This document shows positions 17,341 through 26,490 of a stretch of 64,000 nt of DNA, in pieces. The stretch's first letter is position 1. Each line of letters begins with the position of its first letter. The stretch covers positions 1-64,000 of the forward strand of contig JAOHCJ010000001.1 of the NCBI GenBank assembly GCA_028095445.1, read 5' to 3'. This stretch comes from Candidatus Pelagibacter sp. Its GTDB lineage: Bacteria > Pseudomonadota > Alphaproteobacteria > Pelagibacterales > Pelagibacteraceae. Both the position numbers and the translations under genes were made by a program. The notes under the pieces are model-generated. The model saw nothing but the letters and a program-made list of their open reading frames with translations. It ran no database searches and had not been told where the DNA came from.

Positions 17341-18330
17341 ATGAAAAAAAACATTATTAAAAAAATTTTTATTAAACTTTCAAAAATCCTTGGTTACGAA
17401 ATAATTGACCAAAGCAATTTCAGCTCACCCACTCTTGAAAAAGAATTAAATGAAGATCTTTCAATCATCAATAAAAAATCAATTGTTTTACCGTTAGGCG
17501 AAGTAAAAATTACTAAAAAAGTTAAATCTGTATTGATTATATTTAGAACTAATACTGATGTAAAGATATGGGATCAAAATAAAAAGAGATTATTTGAAGA
17601 GCCAAAAATTGAATACTCTTTAAGAGCTTTAAATTCATTAATTAGATCAATTAATTTTTCTAAAACTAAGTACCCAAATATTAAATTTAAAACCATAATT
17701 GTTGATGACAAATCTAAAGAAGAAAATTTAAATAAGTTAAAGAAACTTATAGATGGAAACGGTTTAGATATGAGTATTACACCTTTGAATCATGAAAAAT
17801 ACAAAGATACGATTAAACAACAGAAGAATGATCAGACTTTTTCAAATCTAGCAAGTTTACTTCGATCATTTGAATTAGGAAAAGAATATGCTGAAGATTT
17901 AGTTTTCTTTGTTGAAGACGATTACTTACATTTTGAACCTATGATGGAAGAAATGATTGCATCATATGAGAGAATAGCCTCACAAGTTAATAAGGATATC
18001 TTTATGTGTCCTGCTGATTATCCATATCTATATATGAATAATAAAAAAACAAATATTCTAATTGGAAACAAAAGGCACTGGAGAACAATCAATCAAACTC
18101 TATGTACGTTCATGACTACAAAGTCTTTATTAGATAAATATTGGGACAATTTTTATAATACTTGTTTAAATAGGAATGATCCTTTTGAAAAACATCTAAA
18201 TGAAATTTATACAAAAGAATTCTGTATCTCACCTTTAAAAAGTCTATCTTTACATCTAACAAATATAAATTCTAGTTATGGTCTCTCACCATTTATAAAT
18301 TATAAAAAACTTTGGGATGAAAACAAATAA
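17341..18330 (+). CDS. Putative GT-A type glycosyltransferase
   Basis: 329 residues. After a basic N terminus (KKNIIKKIFIKLSKILGYE), the core has KSVLIIFRTNTDVK, TIIVDDKSKEENL and FFVEDDYLHFEPM, the last a DxD-like metal motif with the order expected for a GT-A nucleotide-sugar transferase. The acceptor is unknown. It overlaps the lipoprotein gene by 14 bp. It is one of several isolated glycan-type genes scattered in this window. Confidence 0.6.
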   Translation: MKKNIIKKIFIKLSKILGYEIIDQSNFSSPTLEKELNEDLSIINKKSIVLPLGEVKITKKVKSVLIIFRTNTDVKIWDQNKKRLFEEPKIEYSLRALNSLIRSINFSKTKYPNIKFKTIIVDDKSKEENLNKLKKLIDGNGLDMSITPLNHEKYKDTIKQQKNDQTFSNLASLLRSFELGKEYAEDLVFFVEDDYLHFEPMMEEMIASYERIASQVNKDIFMCPADYPYLYMNNKKTNILIGNKRHWRTINQTLCTFMTTKSLLDKYWDNFYNTCLNRNDPFEKHLNEIYTKEFCISPLKSLSLHLTNINSSYGLSPFINYKKLWDENK

Positions 18331-18778
18331 ATTTTATTTAATTTTAATTATTTTAGTAATTTTAAACTCTTGTGCAAAACCAACAGTTGTTAATATTAAG
18401 ATGCCAGATGACTCTAATTTAAATTGTATTGAGCTAAAAAAAGAATATCAAGAAACCAGAAGATTTAAAGAAGAAGCAATTGCTGTACAGAATTCAGCTG
18501 GTGCAAATACCACTAGAGCGATGTTATTTTGGCCAGCTTTGGTAAAAACAATGCATAATGCTGATGTAGCGATAAGAGCCGCAAATGATAGAGCCTACCA
18601 TGTCATAGAAATTATGAAAAAAAAAAATTGTAAAGATGCTGATAAATTTTTTTTTGAATTAACAAAAACTGATACTAAAGAAATTTCCCTTGAAATTATT
18701 AGATTGAATAAACTTTATAAAAAAGGAATTTTATCAAAAGAGGAATTCAACCAGGCAAAAAAGAAGGTTTTGGAATAA
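18317..18778 (+). CDS. Small lipoprotein with C-terminal SHOCT-like helix pair
   Basis: 153 residues beginning with a lipoprotein signal peptide: MKTNKFYLILIILVILNSC, with Cys 19 as the lipidation site. The middle is helical and charged. The C-terminal ~32 residues (LNKLYKKGILSKEEFNQAKKKVL) match the SHOCT short-helix motif, usually an oligomerisation or interaction element. It overlaps the glycosyltransferase gene and is followed at once by a strong hairpin terminator. Confidence 0.75.
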   Translation: MKTNKFYLILIILVILNSCAKPTVVNIKMPDDSNLNCIELKKEYQETRRFKEEAIAVQNSAGANTTRAMLFWPALVKTMHNADVAIRAANDRAYHVIEIMKKKNCKDADKFFFELTKTDTKEISLEIIRLNKLYKKGILSKEEFNQAKKKVLE

Positions 18779-18781
18779 ACA

Positions 18782-18810
18782 AAATAGGCCCCTTGGAAAG
18801 GGGCCTATTT
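18782..18810. terminator. Perfect 13-bp hairpin, bidirectional terminator
   Basis: Bases 18782-18794 and 18798-18810 are exact inverted repeats (core GGCCCCTT/AAGGGGCC) with a 3-base GGA loop and a T-rich flank in both directions. It lies between the end of the lipoprotein gene and the end of amt, so it can stop transcription from both strands. The GC-rich stem stands out sharply in this AT-rich sequence. Confidence 0.9.
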
Positions 18811-18848
18811 TCTAACTTATAGAGAGAGTTAAGTTGTTTTGTTCTTTA

Positions 18849-18879
18849 GGGAGATTTTGTGGGTAGTACAAAATCCCCC
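18849..18879 (-). terminator. Second hairpin downstream of amt
   Basis: GATTTTGT (18853-18860) pairs with ACAAAATC (18868-18875), extended by three G-C pairs after one mismatch, with a 7-base loop. It sits 13 bp past the amt stop on the minus strand. No long T tract follows, so it may be an mRNA 3'-end stabiliser working with the hairpin at 18782-18810. Confidence 0.5.
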
Positions 18880-18891
18880 TATATCTTAAGA

Positions 18892-20193
18892 TTAGTCTCT
18901 GATTGCGTAAGCAATTACTCCTGTTTCTGTAACGTCAGTACCTTTTATTTCACCTTCCTTACTTAATCTTAGACCAACAGTTGATTTCATTATTGACCAG
19001 ACTATGTAAGCGACGATAAATACAAATATATTTACAGCTAACACTCCTATTAACTGCGTACTAAATGAAGTATCGGCATTTGTAGCTGGAACTATTAAGG
19101 TTCCCCAAATACCTGCAAATAAGTGAGCTGGAACTGCACCTACTACATCATCAATCTTTAATGAAAATAATAATTTAGTTCCATAAACCACAATTATACC
19201 ACCTACAGCACCAATTAAAATTGCAGCTAAAGGTGTGGGCATTAAAGGTTCAGCAGTAATTGCAACTAACCCACCAATACATCCATTTAACATTTGGACC
19301 ACGTCTGTTTTTCCAAAATTTAACCTCGTAACTATTGCTGCAGCTATTACACCACCTGCTCCAGCTAAAAATGTATTGATAAAAATTGTTGATACTGCTA
19401 TTGCATCATCAGCTGTTCCCATAGCAAGTTGCGAGCCACCATTAAATCCAAACCAGCCTAACCAGAGAACAAATACACCTAAAGTTACTAATGGTATTGA
19501 GGATGCTGCGAATGGTTTTAATGGAGCCGGAGCACCAGACTTAGTAAACCTTCCTAGTCTTGGGCCAATAATTATTGCGCCAGCTAATGCGGCAGCCCCT
19601 CCAGTTGAGTGTACTAGTGTTGATCCAGCAAAATCAGAAAAACCGATTGAAGCTAACCAGCCACCACCCCATTGCCAACCCATTACGATTGGATATATAA
19701 TTCCTGATAAAATTGCTGCAAATAAGAAGAATGGCCATAATTTAATTCTTTCAGCCATGGCACCAGACACTATTGACACTGTTGTGGCACAGAATACCAT
19801 TTGAAAATACCAATCAGAACCATCAGAATATCCAGTTTCAACTGAACTTGAATCTGACCAAGGTATAAATTTACCTATATATCCACCTTCTGGTATTCCA
19901 TATGCTAAGTTATAACCAAACATCCAGAACATAATCCCAGATATTGATATCAAACCTATATTTTTTGCACAAATTACGGATACACTTTTAGATGTAACCA
20001 TACCCGATTCCAACATTGCAAATCCAGCTGCCATGAAGAAAACTAAAAATCCACAAATTAAGAATAATAACGTATTAAAAATAAAACTCACTTCAGCAGA
20101 AACAGTTGTATCTGCCATACCTGCACTACTCATGTTTAATAAAAATAGTGTACTAATAAGTGGTAAACTTATCTTTTTAATTAATTTAGTCAT
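18892..20193 (-). CDS. amt: Ammonium transporter
   Basis: 433 residues with a cleavable-type signal peptide (about 1-27, ending GMADT) and 11 hydrophobic segments. Amt signatures are clear: WFFQMVFCATTVSIVSGA, GSTLVHSTGGAAALAGA with the first pore His, FNGGSQLA, and VGAVPAHLFAGIWGTL with the second pore His. It moves ammonium across the inner membrane. A strong GGAGGT Shine-Dalgarno precedes the ATG. There is no glnK partner beside it; it is a single-gene unit between HU and a hairpin terminator. Confidence 0.96.
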   Translation of the reverse strand: MTKLIKKISLPLISTLFLLNMSSAGMADTTVSAEVSFIFNTLLFLICGFLVFFMAAGFAMLESGMVTSKSVSVICAKNIGLISISGIMFWMFGYNLAYGIPEGGYIGKFIPWSDSSSVETGYSDGSDWYFQMVFCATTVSIVSGAMAERIKLWPFFLFAAILSGIIYPIVMGWQWGGGWLASIGFSDFAGSTLVHSTGGAAALAGAIIIGPRLGRFTKSGAPAPLKPFAASSIPLVTLGVFVLWLGWFGFNGGSQLAMGTADDAIAVSTIFINTFLAGAGGVIAAAIVTRLNFGKTDVVQMLNGCIGGLVAITAEPLMPTPLAAILIGAVGGIIVVYGTKLLFSLKIDDVVGAVPAHLFAGIWGTLIVPATNADTSFSTQLIGVLAVNIFVFIVAYIVWSIMKSTVGLRLSKEGEIKGTDVTETGVIAYAIRD

Positions 20194-20286
20194 AAGACCT
20201 CCAATTGTTAGAGTATCTTATAATTTTAAAGATTATTAATTACTAACGCTGATAAAGAAAACTGGGTATGCAGTGTTTGCATATAG

Positions 20287-20321
20287 TAACAGCCTTATTA
20301 CACTTCTGTAAAAGGCTGTTA
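20287..20321 (-). terminator. Hairpin downstream of HU gene
   Basis: TAACAGCCTT (20287-20296) and AAGGCTGTTA (20312-20321) form a 10-bp stem with a 15-base loop, 19 bp after the HU stop on the minus strand. A weaker TATGCA/TGCATA hairpin (20267-20283) follows. The T tract is poor. It probably ends or protects the HU mRNA and separates it from amt. Confidence 0.55.
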
Positions 20322-20339
20322 ATTAATTTGAGTCTTAAA

Positions 20340-20615
20340 TTATTTATTAAATACTTCTTTAAGTGCTTTAGCTGGTAAGAACTTGACTTTTTGAGAAGCA
20401 CCGATTTGAATCTGCTCTCCAGTTCTTGGATTTCTTCCAACTCTAGCTTTTCTTTTAGCTACTTTGTATGTACCAAACCCAGCAATTTTCACTGAATCAT
20501 CACCTTTTAAAGCATCTAAAATTGTATTGGTAATAGTGTCAAAAGTACGTTCTGCATCAGCTTTACTAAGGTTTAAAGAACCTGAAAGTTTAGCAACTAG
20601 TTGTTTTTTGTTCAT
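20340..20615 (-). CDS. hup: DNA-binding protein HU
   Basis: 91 residues, the standard HU length. MNKKQLVAKLSGSLNLSKADAE at the N terminus, GFGTYKVAKRKARVGRNPRTGE for the DNA-clasping arm, and KFLPAKALKEVFNK at the end are all family hallmarks. It compacts and bends DNA as a dimer. GGAG lies 8 bases before the ATG. It is a single-gene unit with a downstream hairpin. Confidence 0.96.
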   Translation of the reverse strand: MNKKQLVAKLSGSLNLSKADAERTFDTITNTILDALKGDDSVKIAGFGTYKVAKRKARVGRNPRTGEQIQIGASQKVKFLPAKALKEVFNK

Positions 20616-20708
20616 TTTTTAGCTCCGGTTTTAATGGTTATTTTGTTATATTTTACATAAAAGCTTATTAATCAAGCATTTTATTGGTGTTATTAACTTT
20701 ATATAACA

Positions 20709-20718
20709 CAACATGTTG
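20709..20718. promoter_or_regulatory. CAACATGTTG palindrome upstream of HU
   Basis: A perfect 10-base palindrome flanked by ATAA/TTAT lies in the 162-bp gap between rseP and HU, about 95 bp before the HU start. It could be an operator or part of the promoter region. Nothing else in this gap looks like a gene. Short palindromes occur by chance, so confidence is low. Confidence 0.25.
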
Positions 20719-20777
20719 TTATTTATCTAAAAACGTTGATTTTAAAGGATTATTTAAGTTTTAAAAAAGTTAAATAA

Positions 20778-21887
20778 TTAAAATAAACCAACGTCTTTAA
20801 GGTCATTAAACGTTGTAAAAAACATCAATGATAGCAATAAAAACAATCCGATTCGAAAAAAACCTTCTTGAGTTTTTTGCGATAAAGGACGCCCTAATAA
20901 CTTCTCAATACCATAAAACATCAAGTGTCCACCATCTAACATAGGAATTGGAAACAAATTTATTAAACCTAAGCTAATAGAAATATAAGCCATAAGGCTT
21001 ATAAATGGAAGAATACCAAATTCAGCAACTTGCCCACTTATTTTTGCTATCCTAATTGGACCACCTAATTGGGAACTATCACCAGAACCAGCAATCATAC
21101 TTCCAATATACTTCAGAGAAGAAACGCTTACATAATAAACTTCGTTAACCGCATAAAACAAAGCTTTAGCTGGACCAAGTTTAACGTGATTTACTTCATT
21201 ATTATATGCTCCTAATTTAATGCCAACCATACGTTTACTGATTTTATTTCCAAGGTTATCCTCTCCTTCGACAATATTAGGTTTTACTTTAAAGGTTAAA
21301 TCTTGATCATACCTATTTACAGTAAAATTGATGAATTCATCAGTAGACATCATGATGAATTTTGAAACCTCCATAATACTTTTAACTTTGTTACCATCAA
21401 TAGAGACCACAATATCATTGTCTTTAAGGCCTGCTAACATTGCAGGGCTATCTTTTTGAACTTCATTAATTACAGCTGGAGTAAAGTCTTTACCTGCAAA
21501 AGTATAAACTGAGAAAAATATAAGAATTGCTAATAAAAAGTTAGCTAAAGGGCCACCAAAGACAATTAAAGCTCTTTGATATAGAGGCTTTAGCACAAAT
21601 AATTTATCTTGATCTTCCTGAGTATATTCTTTTATAATTTTTTCATTGTCTGCTTGGCTATAAACATTTCTATCACCAAAAAATTTAACATATCCTCCGA
21701 GAGGTATTACACAAATTTTCCAACGTGTGCCAGACTTATCATTCCAACCAAACATTTCTTTACCAAAACCTATTGAAAAATCAGTGACACCTACCCCAAA
21801 TCGTTTTGCAAAGTAATAATGACCATATTCATGAATGAATACAACAACAACAATTAAAGCAATGAAGGGTAATATGTAAGACAACAT
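20778..21887 (-). CDS. rseP: RIP metalloprotease RseP (site-2 protease)
   Basis: 369 residues. The zinc site HEYGH is at residues 19-23 in the first membrane segment and the third ligand motif NLFPIPMLDGGH near residue 315. A single PDZ domain (about 125-205, LAGLKDNDIVVSIDGN) lies between, one fewer than in E. coli RseP. It cuts anti-sigma factors and remnant signal peptides in the membrane. No dxr or bamA gene flanks it, unlike many proteobacteria; the upstream neighbour is an ABC exporter. Confidence 0.94.
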   Translation of the reverse strand: MLSYILPFIALIVVVVFIHEYGHYYFAKRFGVGVTDFSIGFGKEMFGWNDKSGTRWKICVIPLGGYVKFFGDRNVYSQADNEKIIKEYTQEDQDKLFVLKPLYQRALIVFGGPLANFLLAILIFFSVYTFAGKDFTPAVINEVQKDSPAMLAGLKDNDIVVSIDGNKVKSIMEVSKFIMMSTDEFINFTVNRYDQDLTFKVKPNIVEGEDNLGNKISKRMVGIKLGAYNNEVNHVKLGPAKALFYAVNEVYYVSVSSLKYIGSMIAGSGDSSQLGGPIRIAKISGQVAEFGILPFISLMAYISISLGLINLFPIPMLDGGHLMFYGIEKLLGRPLSQKTQEGFFRIGLFLLLSLMFFTTFNDLKDVGLF

Positions 21888-21924
21888 GATTATAATCTAA
21901 TAATACTATTTATTATTTAAATTT

Positions 21925-22692
21925 CTAGTTTTTAATATTATAGCCTTTTTTAACTAGCATTGTGACCAGAATTACACAAACCACTAAAAAAAATACCATT
22001 GAACTTATGCTTATCCAAATATTAAAATCAGACACACCATAAAAAGAAAATCTTAAGCCATCAATTAGATAAACTACAGGATTGAAATAAGATATTGTTT
22101 GCCAAAATGGTGGTAGCATATCAAGAGAGTATAAACTTCCTCCTAAAAACACCATAGGTGTTATCACTAATGATGGGATAATAGACATTTGTTCAAAGTT
22201 TTTACTAACAACACCAATTAAAAATCCAAATAAAGCAAATGTAAAAGAAACTAAAACTAATAAAAATATCATTAGCATTGGATACTTAACTGTAACATCA
22301 GCAAAAAATGAAGCAGTGGCAAAAATTACAGCACCAACTAATAATGTTTTGGTGGCTCCTGCTCCAACAAAAGCAAGAACTGTTTCAAACGTTGAAATAG
22401 GTGCTGCTAAAATCTCATTAATAGTTCCATTGAATTTTGGAAAAAATATTCCAAACGAAGTGTTACTTATTGATTGAGTTAATAGAGTTAACATTAACAA
22501 ACCTGGTACGATGTAAGAACCATAACTAACACCATCAATTTTTTCAATATAACCTCCAATGACTGAACCAAAAACAACAAAATATAATGATGTAGATATT
22601 ACCGGTGAAAGAATGGACTGACCTACAGTTCTTATAAATCTATTCATCTCATGAACATAAATAGCTTTAAACCCATAATAATTATATTTCAT
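21925..22692 (-). CDS. ABC-2 type exporter permease
   Basis: 255 residues with six hydrophobic segments in the ABC-2 order, and the conserved loop ISTFETVLAFVGAGATKTLLVG and the C-terminal LPPFWQTISYFNPVVYLIDGLRFSFYG block typical of the NodJ/YadH class. It pairs with the ATPase encoded upstream (11-bp overlap). Together they form a half-type exporter, substrate unknown; YadGH-like pairs are widespread and poorly characterised. Confidence 0.88.
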   Translation of the reverse strand: MKYNYYGFKAIYVHEMNRFIRTVGQSILSPVISTSLYFVVFGSVIGGYIEKIDGVSYGSYIVPGLLMLTLLTQSISNTSFGIFFPKFNGTINEILAAPISTFETVLAFVGAGATKTLLVGAVIFATASFFADVTVKYPMLMIFLLVLVSFTFALFGFLIGVVSKNFEQMSIIPSLVITPMVFLGGSLYSLDMLPPFWQTISYFNPVVYLIDGLRFSFYGVSDFNIWISISSMVFFLVVCVILVTMLVKKGYNIKN

Positions 22693-23617
22693 TATTCTCC
22701 TTTACTAAATTAACAAATATCTTCTCTAGAGTACTTTGTTCTGTTTTTAAGTCTTTTAACTTTAAGCCAGTATCTTTTACACTTTGTAATAAATTGGTAA
22801 TACCAGTTTTTTCAGCTTGTACATTATAAGTATAAATTAAGGACTTCTGCTCATTCCCTATAACAAGATTATAGTTAAGTAAACCTTTGGGAATTTTTGT
22901 AATTTTTTCTTGCAATTCAATGGTTAGTTTTTTATGACCCATTTTCTTAATTAATTCTTTTTTATCTTCAACAATAATAATTTCACCTTGATTAATAACA
23001 GCTACACGGTCAGCAATAGCTTCAGCTTCTTCAATATAATGAGTGGTTAAAATAATTGTGACCCCTGTTTTTCTAAGTTCATCGACTACTAGCCACATGT
23101 CTCTTCTAAGCTCAACATCCACTCCAGCTGTTGGTTCATCAAGAAATAGTATTTTAGGTTCATGAGATAAGGCTTTTGCAATTAATACTCTTCTTCTCAT
23201 GCCTCCTGATAATTCTTTTAATCTTGTATTTTTTTTATCCCAGAGACTTAAATCTTTTAAAATTTTCTGAATGTATTCTGGTTTAGGTGATTTTCCATAC
23301 AACCCCCTAGAATAAGATACGGTATCAAAAACTGTTTCAAAAGATTCTAAATTTAACTCTTGGGGAACCATTCCTATTCTTGATCTTGTCTCTCTATAAT
23401 CTTTTATAATATCAAAACCATCAATAGTTACTGTTCCTGAAGAAGGCTTAACAATTCCACAAATAATACTAATTAAACTAGTTTTTCCAGCACCATTTGG
23501 TCCAAGCATTGCAAGGATTTCACCTCGTTTAACTTTAAGGCTTACATTATCTAGTGCTTTAAAGCCATTATCATAAATTTTGGATAAGCCGTTAATAGAT
23601 ATTTGAATCTCAGACAT
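22682..23617 (-). CDS. ABC exporter ATP-binding protein
   Basis: 311 residues with Walker A GPNGAGKTS (about 39-47), signature LSGGMRRR, Walker B ILFLDEPTAGVD and the H-loop TTHY. The C-terminal ~80 residues form the extra domain seen in the NodI/CcmA-type drug or polysaccharide exporters. It overlaps the permease gene by 11 bp and both form a two-gene operon. Confidence 0.92.
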   Translation of the reverse strand: MSEIQISINGLSKIYDNGFKALDNVSLKVKRGEILAMLGPNGAGKTSLISIICGIVKPSSGTVTIDGFDIIKDYRETRSRIGMVPQELNLESFETVFDTVSYSRGLYGKSPKPEYIQKILKDLSLWDKKNTRLKELSGGMRRRVLIAKALSHEPKILFLDEPTAGVDVELRRDMWLVVDELRKTGVTIILTTHYIEEAEAIADRVAVINQGEIIIVEDKKELIKKMGHKKLTIELQEKITKIPKGLLNYNLVIGNEQKSLIYTYNVQAEKTGITNLLQSVKDTGLKLKDLKTEQSTLEKIFVNLVKENNEI

Positions 23618-23666
23618 TTGTTAAGATGTATATAGTTATTAATACACCTTTTACAAATTATTAGGT

Positions 23667-25115
23667 CTATTTTTTAATCCCTTTTATTTTCCAAAATACT
23701 ATTGGTAAAAAAGTTGCGATAATAAAAGACAAAAACAACAATGACTGAGAGACAAAAGCTGGAAAAGTATCCACTGGTAAAATCACACCAACTAGTAAGC
23801 TTTTTGAAAAATCAGGAGCTGGGAATAAAAGAAACCCCCCAATTAATCCAGTAACAATTGAAAAATATGCTATTTTTTCATTCAACTTCTTATTATAGAA
23901 ACTATAGAAAACTGTAAGCACAAACGCACAACAAAATAAATCAGCTAATAAGAATAAATATAAAACACTAAATCCTTTTGAAGCAATTACAAAAGCCACA
24001 ATTGAAAGTGCTACTATAAAATATTTTGAAAGAGTTAAGTAATTAGTTTTTTTATCTAAATTTAAAGTCGCTTTGCCATCAACTACTATTAAACTTGATA
24101 TCGCATTGACCAAAGTATCAACCGTACTAATTGTTAACGATAAACCAAGGATCACAATTATTAATGATAAAAATTCTGTCTGTTCACTTAATAATAGAGA
24201 GAAAAAACCAAGATCTGGAATAACTTTTGGATTGGCTGATACAGCAACTAGGCCACTAAAACCCATAAAAAAGACGATTGGAATAATTACAATAAATGCA
24301 ACAATTAAACTTTTCTTTAGAACATCATTATTTTTAGCGGCATAAACTCTTTGCCAATTCCCTTGGTGAAAAAGGTTAGTTGCAGCAACAGCAATAAAAA
24401 AAGTTAATCCTGCAGTATAGTTTGGAATATAACTCGCACTTAGTAAGTGAGGACTTCTTTCTTTAATAAATGAGAAAGAAAACTGATCACCTGTAAATGA
24501 AGTTAGATAAAAAACTGAAATTAACAATAAAGCAATAATTACAATCATTTGAATATTATCAGTAAAAATTGATACTCTTAAGCCTCCATATAGAGTGTAA
24601 GCAAGTGTTGCTATCAAAATGATTAAAGACGTGACCCAAAGTTCAGTACCTGAAATATAGTTTATTAATATTGCAACAGCTGTAACTTCTGCACATAAAA
24701 AGACAAACATATAAAACACTGTCATAAGTAAAATGAGTTTAAATAAACTCTTACCAAATCTTTTTCTTAAAAACTCAATAAGGGTTGAACCTTTTGGAAA
24801 CGCTGTTCTTATTTCTTTTCCAAGTGAAATTAAAAAAATCATTGGAAACGCAGTACCTAACGCGTAGCCAATCACAGCTCCTATTCCACCCCATGTAGCA
24901 GCGGAAGCTGGACCAAATAAAATCCAAGCCCCAAGTGCTGATGCAATTAGACTGGTAGTTAATGAAAGGAAACTAATATTTCTATTCGCTGTTAGATAAT
25001 TGTTTATCCCTTGATATTTCTTAGAGTAAATTAAGCCCACTACTGTAAAGATTAAGCTTATAGTAATGACAAATATTAATGATGTTGATTGACTTATAAA
25101 GTATGTTTTATCCAT
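23667..25115 (-). CDS. Sodium:solute symporter family transporter
   Basis: 482 residues with about 13 hydrophobic segments and the SSS core: YLTANRNISFLSLTTSLIASALGAW (TM1 region with Na+-site residues), YTLYGGLRVSIFTDNIQMIVI, LFHQGNWQRVYAAKN and a TM8 LGLSLTISTVDTLVNAISS. The GGLxxSIxTDxxQ block is typical of the family that includes PutP, PanF and urea/choline-type carriers. Substrate is unknown. A 110-bp gap upstream holds no gene. Stand-alone unit. Confidence 0.88.
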   Translation of the reverse strand: MDKTYFISQSTSLIFVITISLIFTVVGLIYSKKYQGINNYLTANRNISFLSLTTSLIASALGAWILFGPASAATWGGIGAVIGYALGTAFPMIFLISLGKEIRTAFPKGSTLIEFLRKRFGKSLFKLILLMTVFYMFVFLCAEVTAVAILINYISGTELWVTSLIILIATLAYTLYGGLRVSIFTDNIQMIVIIALLLISVFYLTSFTGDQFSFSFIKERSPHLLSASYIPNYTAGLTFFIAVAATNLFHQGNWQRVYAAKNNDVLKKSLIVAFIVIIPIVFFMGFSGLVAVSANPKVIPDLGFFSLLLSEQTEFLSLIIVILGLSLTISTVDTLVNAISSLIVVDGKATLNLDKKTNYLTLSKYFIVALSIVAFVIASKGFSVLYLFLLADLFCCAFVLTVFYSFYNKKLNEKIAYFSIVTGLIGGFLLFPAPDFSKSLLVGVILPVDTFPAFVSQSLLFLSFIIATFLPIVFWKIKGIKK

Positions 25116-25226
25116 TGTTCTCCCTTTCTGAATTACCGGACAGGTTATTAGGGTTTATTCTCAGTCAGTTACGACACCCCTTAGATTTTTTATAGACTAT
25201 TATTAAAATTATTTAAAGACAAAAAA

Positions 25227-25742
25227 TTAGTGTTTAGTATCTAATATTTTTAATGGTAATGGGGCTTCTGGGTACTTTTTCTTGCAAAGTTTTTCATAAT
25301 TTTTGCAAAGGGTGCTTACCGTGTCATGAGCTTCATCTTTAGATGTTAAAAATTTAATTAAAGTATCTCTCTCTAATTCAATTTCTTTAATATCTTTTCC
25401 CCTTAAATATTCACCTGTTTCAACTTCCCAGTAAGTATCATTTAATTCTTCAACTTTTAATGAGTTAAGCTTTCTTTGTAGCTCAACAATGATTTCATCA
25501 TCTGTTTTTCTATCTTTCATTGGAGAGTTTACTAATTTTCCTAAACACTTATCTTTAAGATCATCTAAAAAGGTATTGTAAGGTTTGCCCTCTGCTAATC
25601 TAGCAAAATGATTACTTTCAAAATATTTAGTAATTGCAGCATTGGTTGTAATTTTATTTTTGCCTTTAGCAACAGCTACCTGAACGTAAACTTCTTGGCT
25701 TATATATTCATCTAAATAGTCTTTAATTTTACTGCACAACAT
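25227..25742 (-). CDS. Hypothetical protein, 171 aa
   Basis: A soluble, Lys/Asp/Glu-rich protein that I do not recognise. It has five Cys residues (C3, a CLGK near 67, and C-terminal TLCKNYEKLCKKKYP), predicted mostly helix with a possible coiled coil around residues 85-130 (DEIIVELQRKLNSLKVEEL). No signal peptide or membrane segment. Divergent from the MBL-fold hydrolase gene with 65 bp between. Confidence 0.6.
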   Translation of the reverse strand: MLCSKIKDYLDEYISQEVYVQVAVAKGKNKITTNAAITKYFESNHFARLAEGKPYNTFLDDLKDKCLGKLVNSPMKDRKTDDEIIVELQRKLNSLKVEELNDTYWEVETGEYLRGKDIKEIELERDTLIKFLTSKDEAHDTVSTLCKNYEKLCKKKYPEAPLPLKILDTKH

Positions 25743-25807
25743 AAGAATTTTTTTTTAATTTTTATACAGTTTTAATATAAGATAAACTAAATATAGTAAA
25801 TTGGATT

Positions 25808-26488
25808 ATGATTTTTAAACAGTTATTTGACAAAAATTCTAGCACTTATACTTATTTAATTGCCTCAGAAAAAGGGCGTGAAGCTCTTATCATAGATCCT
25901 GTTTTAGAAAACATAGATATTTATATTAAAACTTTAAATAAATTAAATCTAAAATTAGTAAAGGTGATAGACACTCACATTCATGCCGATCATATTACAG
26001 GTGCGTCACAATTAAATAAAAAAACAAATTGTTGTACAATCATGGGAGAGCATACTCCAGCAGAGTCAGTTCAAATCAAAGTCAAAGAAGATGAGATAAT
26101 TAAAATAGATGGATTAAAGCTAAAAACTATTTACACTCCTGGGCATACATCTGATAGTTATAGTTTTTTAATGAATAATTTACTATTTTCAGGAGATACT
26201 TTGTTAATAAATGGAACTGGTAGGACTGATTTTCAAAATGGAAATGCCAAAGATGCTTATCATTCTATTTTTAATAAATTATTAAAACTGCCAGAAGAAA
26301 CAATTTTATATCCCGGTCATGATTATAATGGAAAAAAAATGAGCACCATAGGCAATGAAAAAAAATTTAATCCCAGATTACAAGTTAATAGCGAAAATGA
26401 GTATGAAGAAATAATGAATAATTTAAACTTACCAAAGCCAAAATTAATGGACATTAATGTTCCTAGAAATATTAAACTAGGCGCTTAG
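25808..26488 (+). CDS. Persulfide dioxygenase-like MBL-fold protein (ETHE1/Blh type)
   Basis: 226 residues. The metal motif THIHADH is at residues 56-62, GHTSDSY follows, then SGDTLLINGTGRTDFQ and LYPGHDY. The GRTDFQ sequence is characteristic of ETHE1-type persulfide dioxygenases, which oxidise glutathione persulfide to sulfite; glyoxalase II has other residues there. Sulfite made here would be a substrate for the AprBA pair encoded in this same window. Convergent with a thioredoxin-like gene 2 bp away. Confidence 0.82.
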   Translation: MIFKQLFDKNSSTYTYLIASEKGREALIIDPVLENIDIYIKTLNKLNLKLVKVIDTHIHADHITGASQLNKKTNCCTIMGEHTPAESVQIKVKEDEIIKIDGLKLKTIYTPGHTSDSYSFLMNNLLFSGDTLLINGTGRTDFQNGNAKDAYHSIFNKLLKLPEETILYPGHDYNGKKMSTIGNEKKFNPRLQVNSENEYEEIMNNLNLPKPKLMDINVPRNIKLGA

Positions 26489-26490
26489 CT

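Noticed and set aside
19235..19804. 189-codon plus-strand frame antisense to amt
   Set aside because: Low-complexity Pro/Ala composition mirrors Amt codons; the ammonium transporter signatures are on the other strand.
20243..20440. 65-codon minus-strand frame overlapping the 3' half of HU
   Set aside because: Out-of-frame shadow of HU with no start context; the intergenic hairpin lies within it.
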